Assembly: GCA_029582265.1 (NCBI GenBank)
Contig: CM055837.1
Coordinates: 13,162,777 to 13,226,776, forward strand
DNA length: 64,000 nucleotides
DNA from: Zoroaster sp. YZ-2022
Lineage: Eukaryota; Echinodermata; Asteroidea; Forcipulatida; Zoroasteridae
Direction: 5' to 3'
Part shown: piece after piece, positions 27,888 through 39,776 of the stretch
How positions within the stretch are numbered: the stretch's first letter is position 1
Layout: each line of letters starts with the position of its first letter
Position numbers and translations under genes: made by a program
The notes under the pieces: generated by a model
Seen by the model: the letters and a program-made list of their open reading frames with translations, nothing else
What the model was told of the DNA's origin: nothing
Database searches by the model: none

Positions 27888-30800
27888 ATGGATGCCCTTA
27901 CACTTTGCGTGATTGCCACGTTGGCAACTATTGTCATAGGAGTAATCGCTTCTGTTGAACCAGCAAGTTCGTGTCAACTGAAATCACGTTATCAACAAAT
28001 GCGACAAGGTGACAATCATCTGTTCCACAGCGGCCCCATACGTGATCACGCGCTTCGCGGTAAAACCTACCGCAACGAAACAACACGTTCACATGTGACA
28101 TGTGGGGTATTTTGTTTGCAAGACGAATCCTGCAAGTCGTTCAACTTTTGTGCAGATGACAGAAGTTGTCAGCTGAACTCGGTAGTGTATTCCCAGAACA
28201 AATCTGCATTGCAACCATCCATTGGCTGTGTTTACTTTGACGAAGAATTTCACGAAGGTAAAGCATATCAGCTGCTCTATAAATAATAATTAATGTTCAT
28301 GGATGCTAACCAAAAGACCTAAAGTCCGGTTCATACTTGACGGGAAAGCAAATGCGAAGCGAATTTTAAGTTCCCAAATTCGCGGCGAATGATTCGCGCA
28401 AGTTGAAATGTGCTCAACTTTTGCGAACTTTCGCCGCGAATATTTGCCGTGAACCATTGTTGACGTCACGAATTTCGCTTCGCATTCGCTTTCGCGTGAA
28501 GTATGAACCGGCCTTCAGTGTGGTGAATACGACCGAAGACAGTCTTTCAACAGAACAACATTTCAAAAGCGTGCCAACAAATAGCGTGCCAGGATTTCTG
28601 AAATTCCAATGCCTTTATAAATGTTTCTGAATTTTAAACTGTTATTTGAAAATGTCCAGCTATAAGAATTTTGAAATGAAATTACTTTTACTTTTAACGC
28701 ACAATCGCTCATGTGCTCAATAGTGTATCAAAGATTCAGTCAATGGGGGACTGCTATTCATAAAATGGCTTTTAAAAAATTGTGTATCTATAATGTACTG
28801 CTTAATACTGCAACATAGCAGTAATCCAACCATACGATTGTATAATTTTAATTTGAACCAAGGGTTTTTGTTTTTATATTAATTCTGTTTTGGGTGAAAG
28901 ATTCTCGATGACAGTGGTGTTCATCCTTCCTGCACACTGATTGATAACTGACTGTCATATTAATTCGTCTGAATTAATCTTAATACATTAACATTTTGCC
29001 ATCAGTACCGACACCTACAGTGAGATCGACACCTACAACGACACCTGCAGCGACTATTGTCACTTTACCTTGTGCCAATTATGACAAACAGAAAATCCGT
29101 GTTCCTGACGTTGGAATGTTGGACTCGTTCCCAGTGCGACTGGAATTCACTGTTCAGAGTTCAAGTAATTGGGTTGAATTTGACTTCTACGATCCGGGAG
29201 GCCAATACTCGTACTTCTTATGTAAGTCGGTTAAGTTTTGTCTGGTATCTGAATCTCTCAATTCACTCTATCACGCAGGATGGCATAAATGTGACATTAT
29301 AAGACTTGGTATTATGTCTCAATATCTTCAACGCCCCAAAATCAAGGGTAAGTTCCATTTGGATAGCTTCTTCCCTAGAACAGCATTACAATGGAACACC
29401 CTTCCAGCTGATTGCTTTCCACCAACTTACGGTCTATTTACGTTTTAGAAAAACTATTGGCCTTGTTTAGGGTGACTGACAGTTAAAAAAACAAATTAAA
29501 AAAAAAAAAAAAAAATCAGTGAATTTTCCTTATGTAAGTATTTCCTGTAGCTCCCATTAAATGTTTTCATTATTATTTCAGGGTTTGCACGTAGGGTTTG
29601 GTGGTGGACACAAGTAACTGAAACAAAATCGAATCAGGGAGCTAGCGGCTGCATTCCCCTGCCTGGAATTTGCCAAGCATTTCCTATGTTTAGCAATAAT
29701 GGATCACCTTGATTGACTTATCACTGATAATTGTGTTTACATGAAAAACGTTTTTTTGCCATTGATTTTTTTTACTTTCAAATTTAAGCGGTCAAAAACT
29801 TCCCAAGTCACGGTAATCGTGCAAACAGTTGTACTTTAAACATAGGCCTAAAGGTCCACCATATCAGGGACACTACTTAAAGAGACATTTCTATCTCGAT
29901 CCAAGGAACATACAATAGTATTAACTACTTTACATAATTATACGGAATCACGACTTGAGAAATTTACTGCTCGAGTAATTTAACATTACTTAAGCTCTTT
30001 TAAGCCTTTAAATTGAAGACATTTCTCATACTATAAATCATAGCCTACAATCCCAGCCAAAATAGTTGGGACACGTGACAATAAACATACCCTCCACTGT
30101 CCCCCGCTCCCCCCTCCCAATGTTGTCATCTCCAGCCGGAGCACAGACCTTGGAATGAGAGCCAACATTGTGAGGGGGCCGGGGGGGCCCAGCGAGATTT
30201 GACCGGGATTGTCTGAATTCCCTTGTAGTATTTGTGAGCGACATGCCCATTTTATCCATGCGCTTCTTGTCTGTCTTTGTGAATTTTATTTCATTTCATT
30301 TATTTTTAATTTCGGAATAAGGGGATGAAATCAAATTGAAGAGGCTTGTATGTTGTTTGTGTATCCTAATGCGCTTTTCGCGTTGAACACGAACTCTCTT
30401 TTAAGTAATAACGTGTTTCTGGGTGCAGAAAATATTGTTTAAGGACGATGCATGGCTGCAATGCGCTTCCGCGCAAAACACAGATGATCAGAACTTTATT
30501 GTAGGGTGCACTGTACACGGTTCACCATGACGGTTCACCATGACGGTTCACCATGCCATTTTGGTCCATAAGTTCCCAAAAGAGAGTTTGTGTTCAACGC
30601 AAAAAGCGCATTAGGATACACAAACAAGATACAAGCCTCTTCAATTTGATTTCATCCCCTCATTCCGTTATTTTGACGAAATATCCAACGGTGATCCATC
30701 GAAACCAAAATAGAAAGGAAGGGGGTGACTCTCCTTCTTTATTGTACAGTGGTGAACCGTGGTTACATTATCCATCGACAGATGAATGGGATCGAACTGG

Positions 30801-33455
30801 GGTCTTGTCGGCAGATACCACGGTGGTATACGGTAGTGGATAAGACACCTGCTGTGGAACGCGGGGATCATAGGTTCGAATCCCACCCAAATAGAACCAT
30901 TGTGTATTTTTGTCCTCAGCACTCGGGAAACACTGAGTACACAGAGTGTACAGTGCTTATCACATTATTAGGGTAAAATCAAAAATAACATGTTTTTAAT
31001 CTTTTTAAATATTGTTGTCTTTTCCCTCAATGTTCTTTAATTCAACCTTACTGTCCACTTCAGCGGATACCACGGTGGTGTAGTGGTTGAGACATGTGCG
31101 TTGGAAGGCAGGGATCGTAGGTTCGAATCCCACCCGTGTAAAACGATTGTGTGTTTTTCTCCGCAGCACTCGGGAAACACTGAGTATACAGTACTTATCA
31201 CACGTTAGGGTAAAATCTGCAATATTATTTTTCCCCAAAATAAATGTTCTTTAATTCAATCTTTGGATACCATTTCATGTTTGGGAAACAAAACCAAACA
31301 CCCGTCCAGGGAAAAAAATTAAATGAAATAAAATTCACAAAGACAGACAAGAAGCGCATGGATAAAATGGGCATGTTGCTCACAAATACTAGAAGGGAAT
31401 TCAGACAATCCCGGCCAAAATAGTTGGGACACGTGACAATAAACATACCCTCCCCTGTCCTCCGCTCCCCCCACCAACATCTCCAGCCGGAGCACAGACC
31501 TTGGAATGAGAGCCAACATTGTGAGGGGGCCGGGGGGCCCAGCGAGATTTGACCGGGATTGTAGGTCATTGGATATTATTTTTTTTGAGTACGAATACGA
31601 TTAACAATTACTACTCACAAGTACGTCGACTCTCGAATAATCGCACTGTTATAAGTAACCAGTACTATTTACATACATGTTACATCTTTAAAGAAGGGGA
31701 AGATATGAAGTAGGACGTGGGACATTATTGACTGTGATGATTCTTCTAGGTATGGATAATGACGTCATAGCAATGGAGAGTTTAAATTATGTTAAGTTTT
31801 AAGATTCTGTGTACTCTGCAACTATGTTTTAGCTGTATAAATACATTTACAGAATAGTGATTCACAATATTTCTTCACTTAAACTTCCGGCTTCGACTGG
31901 AAGGAGAGGTCAATTTGGGTCATGTCTGTGAACGAAATGTGACACAGTTGAAGGTCTTTAAGATGATGCAAAGATTGTGAAAATATCTTCTGTGGTTCAT
32001 GAGATATGATTTTTTGAAATATTCAACTTCCGGTTTCAACCGGAAGGAGAGGTCAGATTGGGGTCGTGTCTGTGAACGAAATGTCACATAATTCAAGATC
32101 TTTAAGATGATGTAAAGATTGTGAAAATATCTTTTGTGGTTCATGAGATGATTTTTGAAATATTAAAATTTGATTTAGTGTAATTCGATATCTGATGACC
32201 TCACCATGACGTCACAATCTAGCATACAATACATGTTAGAGTCTAAGTATGTGTTCAGTTTTATGGTGCTATGAACTTTGCAACTATCCTTTTTTGTCCG
32301 ATAAGTCTCACTGAGGAGAAGAAAAAGTAACTAGAATTTAGTGTTTGTTTTAAAATACAAACACTAGGTGTTCGAGTTAACTTCCGGTTCAATTAAGTTA
32401 ACAGTTTATGATGTGATAATGATATGTTTGAAAATGTCTGACGTCTGTTATCATGACAATATTAATATAAGCTTCAAAATACATATACATTTTGTGTTAG
32501 AATGTGTTGAAATTGAAGGTCACATCAGGTCAGTTAAAAGTGGTATATGTGAAACAATAATACTTTCTCATGAACATGAAAAATAATGGTAGAACGTACA
32601 CTAGTTCAGTGACTTTACCTAATTAATTACCAAAAAGTAATAAATTGGATGTCTTTGTCATTGTACTAACTTTTGTGAGATTCTGTTAGAAAATTTCTGA
32701 GATGGGAATATGTTCCCCATTTAAAACAGGTAATTTGAAGCCTATATATATGACACAATTACTCTTCCTCATGATCATGAAAAAATAACATTAATACTTC
32801 AGTTCAATTTCTGAGATGGGGCGCTCTGATCTGTGATGTTGCAACTTGTGTGCATAACACAGCTCACACACTCAACTCGTCTTCGAGGGAGGGCACTTTC
32901 ATGTGCGTCATCAATGAAAAATTAATAATGTATGAGACTGACGACGCGGGGGGATATTTCAAAACTCGCTGTGAGGGAGATGTGGAACGCAATGATGGTT
33001 TATACATTAAGGAATCTTCTTTATTGAACGTTAACTTAAATATAGTAATCATTAAGCATATATTGAATGAATTAGCCGCGCCCAGTGCCATTCAAGTTGG
33101 CTTTAAAGCACACAGTTCAGAAACCAGTCTAGATCAATCTACTAATATAAAAACATAATTGTTATGTGTTCATACAGATTTGAATGTAGTGACACCTAAC
33201 AAGTCTTATCTCGGGACAGTATATCAATCTGGCGTCAGAATCGATGGTGAGTTTACATTTGCATTTGATGGATCTACTCGTTTTTGTTTCACATACAACA
33301 ATGGAGAGTTTAAGCTGGACGTGGACGGAAGCGATCAGCCGCTGTTGTATTTTAAAGATCCCAATAATGCAGGCAATGACGTGATGGGTCACATGACCTT
33401 GATGTCTGACATCACTTCGCATTGGATCTTCTATGGGACGTGCGTGTCTCTGTAA
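27888..33455 (+). CDS. Secreted or membrane-anchored PAN/apple-domain protein, four coding exons
   Basis: Coding exons: 27,888-28,257, 29,006-29,221, 32,863-32,997, 33,178-33,455 (999 nt, 332 aa). Donors are G|GTAAAG, T|GTAAGT and G|GTTTAT; acceptors ATCAG, AACACAG and ATACAG. All three introns are phase 1 and the joined frame stays open. Residues 1-25 (MDALTLCVIATLATIVIGVI) are a signal peptide or anchor. Residues 70-120 hold a PAN/apple pattern: GKTY, TCGVFCLQDESCKSFNFC, CQLNS, GCVYFDEE. A Thr/Pro linker (VPTPTVRSTPTTTP) leads to a beta-rich C-terminal region with RLEFTVQSSSNWVEFDFYDP and FCFTYNNGEFKLDVDG, galectin-like in outline only. An acceptor (ATATTGCAG) at 27,875 implies an upstream 5' UTR exon. 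The third donor is weak, and extra exons in the 3.6 kb intron 2 are possible. It probably acts outside the cell in adhesion or glycan binding. Confidence 0.75.
30047..30212. mobile_element. 166-bp MITE, copy 1 (ACAATCCCRGCCAAA ends)
   Basis: It starts ACAATCCCAGCCAAAATAG and ends TTTGACCGGGATTGT, giving TIRs of about 15 bp. It lies in intron 2 of the PAN gene. A second copy, in the same orientation, is at 31,405-31,562. Confidence 0.8.
30316..30663. repeat. Inverted repeat, arms of about 88 bp
   Basis: GGGGATGAAATCAAATTGAA through CTCTCTTTT at 30,316-30,405 is inverted at 30,574-30,663. The spacer holds three copies of CGGTTCACCATGA near 30,519-30,556. Confidence 0.85.
30806..30985 (+). repeat. 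tRNA-derived SINE, family S2, copy 1
   Basis: Box A-like GGTAGTGGATAAGAC and box B GGTTCGAATCCCACC, followed by a shared body (CAGCACTCGGGAAACACTGA, TTAGGGTAAAATC). The second copy is 250 bp downstream in direct orientation. Confidence 0.75.
31058..31222 (+). repeat. tRNA-derived SINE, family S2, copy 2
   Basis: Box A-like GTGTAGTGGTTGAGAC and box B GGTTCGAATCCCACC, with the same body and 3' end as the copy at 30,806. Confidence 0.75.
31405..31562. mobile_element. 158-bp MITE, copy 2
   Basis: Nearly identical to 30,047-30,212. Its left flank (31,318-31,404) is the inverted copy of the right flank of copy 1 (30,213-30,300), so the two MITEs cap an inverted structure of about 1.5 kb that also holds two SINEs. 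Confidence 0.8.
31760..32340. repeat. Dispersed repeat family R2, copy 2, with tandem subunits
   Basis: Two tandem units of about 140 bp (31,885-32,025 and 32,026-32,165) share GGAAGGAGAGGTC, GTGTCTGTGAACGAAATGT and ATTGTGAAAATATCTT. They are followed by the part shared with 24,290-24,450. Each unit starts with a small palindrome (CTTCCGGTTTCAACCGGAAG). Confidence 0.85.
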
Positions 33456-34857
33456 TGCAATACATTATTAAGGCACACATTTCAGAAACCAGAAACAATA
33501 ATTCAAATATAACTTAGGTCAGTTTGCGTTGGGGAAAAACAGCTCTGGTATGTTTTTCTCTCCAAATATCCAGTATGACATGAGTTACCGAATCGCAGGG
33601 AGACATTTTCTGACGAGTCTCTTGTAAAGGATGAAAATTAAGAATATATTTACTTATTGAGGTTCACTGTTCCTGATATCATACCCTTTTGCCATGTGAT
33701 CGATTTGCAGTCACCCTTGATGCGTCCTTAATCTAGATTGTGTTATTTCGATGGATGAAGTTTTTAAAATAAACGTTGGACGAGGGTGGCCATAATTGTA
33801 TTTAAAGTCGGGAGGTCTTAAATAAAACCGAAATCTTTGTCATAACTTAATGCAATAAGCACAGTGTTTTACATTGCATATTTATTAACAGACTTGTAGT
33901 TTTTCATGAGTACGAATTCGAGTACAGAAAAATGTACTCAAGTACGAGTACAAGTACGCCTACTCCAACACTATAGGCCTAGATGTAATCGAGTACTTTT
34001 TCATGAGTACGAGGAGTACGAGGAGCACGAGTAAGAATATACGAGTATGAGTACTACTCTGTTTATTATTGCCCACATGTGGCTTATTTATTAGTGCCTT
34101 TTTAGATTTCGTCGTATAACACTTATTCTCACTGCTTAGCCAATAAAATGGGGGGCTTGTGAAGTGGCATAAACGTCTCCAAAATAAACAGCACAAACTT
34201 CAACTGTGCTAATTCGAATACGTTGTGGTGAACTGTACGATATAAATGTATTTATTAGATGAGTGATGTTTTAGCCTGCACGATGAAACTTTGTGGTACT
34301 TCATGGTATTACTGCGTAAATAAGTTCACTTTATTTTTACTGCACTGTTTTAATTCAAAAATTGTATAGTTAACTACACGATCTGTGTTATTTAGATAAC
34401 TTTATTGTTAACTGCACGATATAACTGTTAATTCAATTACTTTATGATAAAGTGCACAATTTAAATGTGTTAATTCGATAATGTTATGGTAACCCTATCA
34501 AGTCTGGTTTCTCAGACCCGGGGGTACGTTTATAATCTTCAGCCGATTTTCATGAAACTTTGTAGGTATGGTCAAGTTAGAAAAATCTGTCGAATGATGT
34601 CATAAAAATGTTTTCTTTAGTACAAGCAATAATGTGACGTCACTTAAATCACCGGTAGAGGGCGCATGACGAAAATGTTGGATCATTTTCCCCCAAAGGT
34701 ACAATATAGGCAGATATAATCACATCCAAACAACTATTTATGTCGTAAATTTATATATTGAGCGAAACTATAAAACATTCTGTTAACGTAATTGCGGCCA
34801 TATTTGATTCCCACAATGCATTGCAAGTGGTCACATGACTCAATCAAAATGAACGGT
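33456..34857. other. Intergenic with GAGTAC-rich stretch
   Basis: No gene recognised. At about 33,905-34,060 degenerate GAGTAC/GTACTC motifs recur many times; a similar stretch is at 55,270-55,460. The rest is AT-rich without named repeats. Confidence 0.5.
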
Positions 34858-35204
34858 TACCATGGTCGAGCGGTTTGGTGCATCGGATTTCTGTTCTGAT
34901 GGCTGAGTCGTCAGAATGTGGGTTTGAATCCCAACCGCGACCATGGTGCTTGTGTCCTTGAGCAAGACACTTTACCATAATTGCTTCTCTCCACCCAGGG
35001 GTAAATGGGTACCTGTGAGGGCAGAGTTGGTTGTTGTGTTTGATTAGCCCTATATGCGCTGTAATGGCAGCAATTGAGCTGATATACTCCCCAGGGAGCT
35101 GAGATGTTTCAGGAATGATTTATAAGCCTGATGAGCAGGGGTAATGATGTTATACGCCTTGAGCACCAGTTTGGTGGATACGTGCGCTATATAAGTCCAC
35201 ATTA
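34858..35204 (+). repeat. tRNA-derived SINE, family S1, copy 1
   Basis: Head CCATGGTCGAGCGGTTTGGT (box A) and GGTTTGAATCCCAACCGCGA (box B) from a Ser/Leu-like tRNA. The body CTTGAGCAAGACACTTTACC and CACCCAGGGGTAAATGGGTA resembles the conserved central domain of a broad metazoan SINE superfamily. The 3' end CTATATAAGTCCACATTA runs into an AT microsatellite. Confidence 0.85.
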
Positions 35205-35490
35205 TTAATTATTAATAATTAATAATTAATAATTAATAATTAATAATTAATATTAATAATTAATATTTAATAATTAATATTAATAATTAATATTAATAAT
35301 TAATATTAATATTATTAATATTATTAATATTATTAATATTAATTATTAATATTATTAATATTATTAATATTATTAATATTATTAATATTATTAATATTAA
35401 TATTATTAATATTAAATATTAATTATTAATATTATTAATATTATTAATATTATTAATATTATTAATGTTAATGTTAATGTTAATGTTATA
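35205..35490. repeat. AATATT/TTAATA microsatellite
   Basis: About 285 bp of TTATTAATA-type repeats, seeded by the SINE 3' tail and ending in GTTAATGTTAATG units. Confidence 0.95.
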
Positions 35491-35602
35491 AGTTTTGAGG
35501 CTTTGCATGGTGGAATATCGATATCGTTTCGGTTTGCGGTAACACCATGTGTTTATCTCAACTAACGTGAAGCTGAGATACAGGTTCTGAAAAGAACCGC
35601 TA

Positions 35603-36199
35603 GTGAGTTTTGACGTCAAGTCATTATTCACCAATGTACCGACAGACGAGGCTATCCTCGTAACCAAGTCGATACTCGAACATGATAGCACGCTCCCGGA
35701 ACGAACCAGCCTAACGCCAGATCAAATCGTAGATCTACTTTCATTATGTGTGAAATCCACATACTTCCAATGGAGAGAGACTTACTATCAACAGTCTTTG
35801 GGCACTCCAATGGGATCCCCGATATCCCCGGTCCTGGCAAACATCTTCATGGAAGATTTCGAACAGAAAGCCCTCGAGACGGCACGATACAAACCCAAAC
35901 TATGGCTTCGATACGTAGATGATACTTTCATCATTTGGCAGCACGGTTCCGACAAACTGAGTGACTTCCTCGGTCACCAGCAACATCCGAGCATTCAATT
36001 CACCATGGAAACTGAGACATCCGACTCGTTGCCTTTCCTTGATGTACTCATTTCCAAACGGGTTGATGGCTCACTTGGGCATTCGGTTTACAGAAAACCC
36101 ACACACACAGACCGCTACCTAAATGCCCGGTCGTTCCACCCACCATCCGTGAAATCCTCCGTGAATCGCACCCTACTGAAGGGCACACACTATCAGTGA
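35603..36199 (+). pseudogene. Penelope-type reverse transcriptase, N-terminally truncated
   Basis: The frame begins right at the inverted end with FDVKSLFTNVPTDEAI, then TYYQQSLGTPMGSPISPVLA and LRYVDDTFI, the catalytic YVDD box. LPFLDVLISKRVDG and SVYRKPTHTDRYLN follow, the last a Penelope signature. A stop at 36,197-36,199 and a frameshift interrupt the thumb region. Earlier RT motifs are missing. Confidence 0.9.
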
Positions 36200-36479
36200 T
36201 AAAGAGCACTTGCCATCCGAGTTGAAACATCTTAACGCCGTGTTAAGAGACAATGGGTACAGACCTGATAAGCTTAAGTTCCTCCCGAATAGGAACGCTC
36301 CACGATCCTCTGATGCAAACCGAAAACCCATTGCCGTGTGTTACCGTGCACATCGGCCACACTTCACACAAGATTCAGCGTATCCTGAGGGAAGCTGACA
36401 TTAAGGTCTACACCGGACTCGAAACAAGTTGGAAACGAAGTTACACACCACAAGGACAGACATGATCCCAGCCGTCAAG

Positions 36480-36720
36480 CTGGGGTTTACTGAATTTCTT
36501 GCACTTGTGGGAAAGTGTACATTGGCGAGACCGGCAGAGACCTTACGACCAGGATCAAGGAACACAAGGCCCACGGCTGCAGAGGGGAATGTGACAACTG
36601 CGATCATCAAACACTCCACCGATTTGGACCATATCATTGACTGGCAGAATGCAAAGATCATAGCCCCGGAAAAGCACTGGTACACCCGTCGTATCAGAGA
36701 GGCTATTGAGATTCATAAAC
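36480..36720 (+). pseudogene. GIY-YIG endonuclease domain of the Penelope-like element
   Basis: GKVYIGETGRDLTTRIKEHK is encoded near 36,508-36,567 in one frame, and HIIDWQNAKIIAPEKHWYTR then RIREAIEI near 36,631-36,714 in another. A frameshift near 36,590 separates them. The trailing frame to 36,947 is Thr/His/Pro-rich. Confidence 0.85.
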
Positions 36721-37292
36721 ATGACACTGTCCCCAGGACATCGGCTATTTCATCAGCAACATTTGGCATTCAATCCTACCATCCACCAACACCCACACCC
36801 CACTGTCAACTGAAACCCCTCAGCGAGCAGGCAACTCAAACACAGCAGGAAACACACACACCAAGAACAATGCCACGGTTGCAACCAATCACAACACATC
36901 ACACAACAGTAGCACCAATCGGAACACTTCCCATTCTACACACATAATCCCAGCAAATACTACTTAAGGAGTTGCATCGGCAAACCTCTTCATTCTCCTG
37001 AAGAAGATTAGAGCAGGCTAATCGAAACGTTGAGAATAACCCGTGAAGTCCCTTGGTTCTCCCTGAATCATATTAACCCGTGAAGTCCCCATGGTTCTCC
37101 CTGAACCATATTTCTCACTTAGCGACAGTAGAGAAAAACGAGTTGCCCGAAATTGGTTCTCCCTTGAACCTTTCTCACTTAACGAAGGTTGAGATACGAT
37201 TGTGCGATACGGTTCTTTTCAGAACCTGTATCTCAGCTTCACGTTAGTTGAGATAAACACATGGTGTTACCGCAAACCGAAACGATAATGTT

Positions 37293-37294
37293 AA

Positions 37295-37336
<42 letters not shown>

Positions 37337-38170
37337 AACCAGGTATGAGGGAATCCTAAATAATAGTTATGAAATTTAAATAAAAAATATCACGGGGCGG
37401 CTATCCCGGACTTAATAGGGTTTGATACACATAATAACTGTTATAATAATTAGATTCTTTTATTGTAAACTGCACGATATAACTGTTAATTCAATTACTT
37501 TATGGTTTAATATATGGTATTCCTGTGTGTTCAATGAATCGACGGTGAAGTACATGAAAGGAATGTGTTAATCTGATAACCTATTAGATAATAAAGTGAA
37601 ATAAAAAGAATAAACTATAATGAAATAAGCACTGAGCCTACAGTGTTCATAAATACGTTGGTGAACGGCACAAATCAAATAAATAATGGTAAAATCAATA
37701 ATAGGAAATCACTTCCTTAAAGTGACAGTAATAAATATCAATTTATGAAGTTACTATCGATAATATCATTAGGTTAAACACTTTGACACATTCTTGAATA
37801 TGATTCTGATGAACTAAAATTTCATCTATCACTGACAAAATACTCTTAGAAGTGCCAGTTACTTATAATGTTCATCCTTATGTAGTATTGTAAACGTCTT
37901 GCCCCTTACAAGTTATTTAATCAAGATCATTTAAATACAAGATCGTAACACTAGTGTGTAATAAAAACTCATTAATTTACGTTATCAAAAACGCTTCAAA
38001 TAACAAAATAATTCAAACTCTTTGAGTATTATGAGAAAGCTTCGGATAAACTTCTACAAACGGAATCTATCTGATCTAGTTTATCCAGTGACCAATAACA
38101 TGCATTGTTAGAATATTTTGCACCTGGTCCCCCTTGTTTTTCTTATCTTTTAATTAGTATAACCTCATCA
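37293..38170. other. Intergenic, (GTT)n then AT-rich
   Basis: A GTT run at 37,296-37,336, then AT-rich DNA with no gene or named repeat. Confidence 0.5.
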
Positions 38171-38525
38171 GGAGTGCCATGGTCGAGCGGTTTAGTGCAT
38201 CGGATTTGTGTTCTGGTGGCTGAGTCGTCAGAATGTGGGTTCAAATCCCAACTGCGACCATGGTGCTTGTGTCCTTGAGCAAGACACTTTACCATAATTG
38301 CTTCTCTCCACCCAGGAGTAAATGGGTACCTGTGAGGGCAGAGTTGGTTGTTGTGTTTGATTAGCCCATATGCGCCGAAATGGCAGCAATTGAGCTGTAT
38401 ACTCCGCAGGGAGCTGAGATTGTTTCTGGAATGATTTATGCGCCTGATGAGCAGGGATAATAATGTACAGGGCTCTGATACCTTGTTTAAGAGCGCTTTA
38501 AAATGCCCGACATTATTATTATTAA
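38171..38525 (+). repeat. tRNA-derived SINE, family S1, copy 2
   Basis: Same head (GCCATGGTCGAGCGGTTTAG, GGTTCAAATCCCAACTGCGA) and body as copies 1 and 3. It ends GACATTATTATTATTAAAC, a short ATT tail. Confidence 0.85.
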
Positions 38526-39212
38526 ACAAACAATTTTTAACTTACATTTATGTCACATTATTACCACAAGTTGACTTAAAGGGAAGGTACATCATTGGTA
38601 ATGTTGCAAAACGTCTTTTGCACTAAACAACCCAATGTTTACAGTTTTCATTTTTATAGTTTTACATTATGCCGAAAACAAAACACTTTTTAAGTGCTGC
38701 ATTGATAATTGTAGTATTCATTTTAACTTAGGAAACTGTATCCTAAATTGAAAACGGAAATTATTTCACCTTTCTTAAAAAGTGACAGCTCTTCAGCTGT
38801 CAATAATAAAGGTTGTTACTATCATTAGCTTTACATCAAGTAAGTTTCGCATGACAATTCAAGAATTTTGAAAAGATGTAAATTATTACCAATTCTATAC
38901 CTAACCTTTAATCAAATAATGTATTAAATAGAAATCAAAAATTTTGAAATTATTTAATGTATAAATATGGTGGTGTGTTGATGTACGTAACGATGTGAGG
39001 GATTTTGGTTGTAGCCCTATTAATTAACGTAGCTGAGGTCTGCAATGGCTGAATCACGTTGGGACAGCTTCGTATCCCTTTCCATATTGGATAAATATCC
39101 ACATTTGTTGAAAAAGGCGCGAAAATATAATAATGTGCGACACCCTTTAGTAGTATGTGTGCTGCAAATCAGTCCTCTTTGTGGTGGTGGTGTGCAGCTT
39201 GCATATTGATGA

Positions 39213-39460
39213 GTATGACGTCGGTATGACGTAGATATGACGTAGGTATGACGTAAATAATATAAATGAGTATGATGTCATATCATGGCGTGTACCGTGG
39301 TGTTGTACCTGGGCGCGCCCAGGCGAGGCATGTCACGTCTTAAAATAGAATGGATATCGTTGATTGGTTGGATGTTTACGTGTTGTTTATGGAGCAACCA
39401 CACGCTCTTTGTGATTGGTTGTTTCGGCGACGCGGAGGATGGTAGAGTATAAAAAACGGC
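39213..39460 (+). promoter_or_regulatory. Candidate promoter: four CRE-like sites, two inverted CCAAT boxes, TATA
   Basis: TATGACGTCGGTATGACGTA and the next 23 bp carry four TGACGT(C/A) sites spaced 11-12 bp apart (39,213-39,256), a pattern for CREB/ATF factors. A 16-bp palindrome CCTGGGCGCGCCCAGG follows at 39,308-39,323. Inverted CCAAT boxes (ATTGG) are at 39,363 and 39,414, and TATAAAAAA is at 39,448. An ATG lies 108 bp below the TATA box. The order and spacing are those of a strong RNA polymerase II promoter. Confidence 0.5.
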
Positions 39461-39563
39461 AATTTAAATCAAAACTCTCATATTTTCGCCAATATTCTCA
39501 GCAAGAACATTGCATTGTTGCTCGTATACGCAACTTGTATTGGGAACAGTCGACAAAACGACA

Positions 39564-39776
39564 ATGGTTGAACAGCCGCACTTGAGCACAAACTTGAACG
39601 GTAAGCCTGCATCGGCTCCGATCCCACGCCTGTTGTTCCTGCACATGGCGAGATGGCGTTGCCGTCGGTCCCGGCACCACCGACCGATTCCTCCCAACAT
39701 GGTAGATGCTGGTGATCCTGAGTTAGTGTCAAGTTACCTTGGGGTACAGAGACCAATTTGCAAAGGACGCGTTTGA
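39564..39776 (+). CDS. Unrecognised short ORF below the candidate promoter
   Basis: A 70-codon frame starts MVEQPHLSTNLNGKPAS. GGTAAGCC at 39,600 could be a splice donor, so the true first exon may be only about 12 codons. No domain is recognised and I cannot trace the next exon. The opposite-strand frame of 150 codons looks like a shadow. Confidence 0.25.
   Translation: MVEQPHLSTNLNGKPASAPIPRLLFLHMARWRCRRSRHHRPIPPNMVDAGDPELVSSYLGVQRPICKGRV

Larger units (their letters stand above)
35517..37292. mobile_element. Penelope-like element with inverted terminal segments
   Basis: About 80 bp at 35,517-35,600 (ATCGTTTCGGTTTGCGGTAA and onward) are inverted at 37,207-37,290. Between them lie an RT and a GIY-YIG endonuclease remnant, the hallmark pair of Penelope-like elements. 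Copies of this class often have complex, sometimes inverted, terminal repeats. A (GTT)n run of about 40 bp follows at 37,296. Confidence 0.85.
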
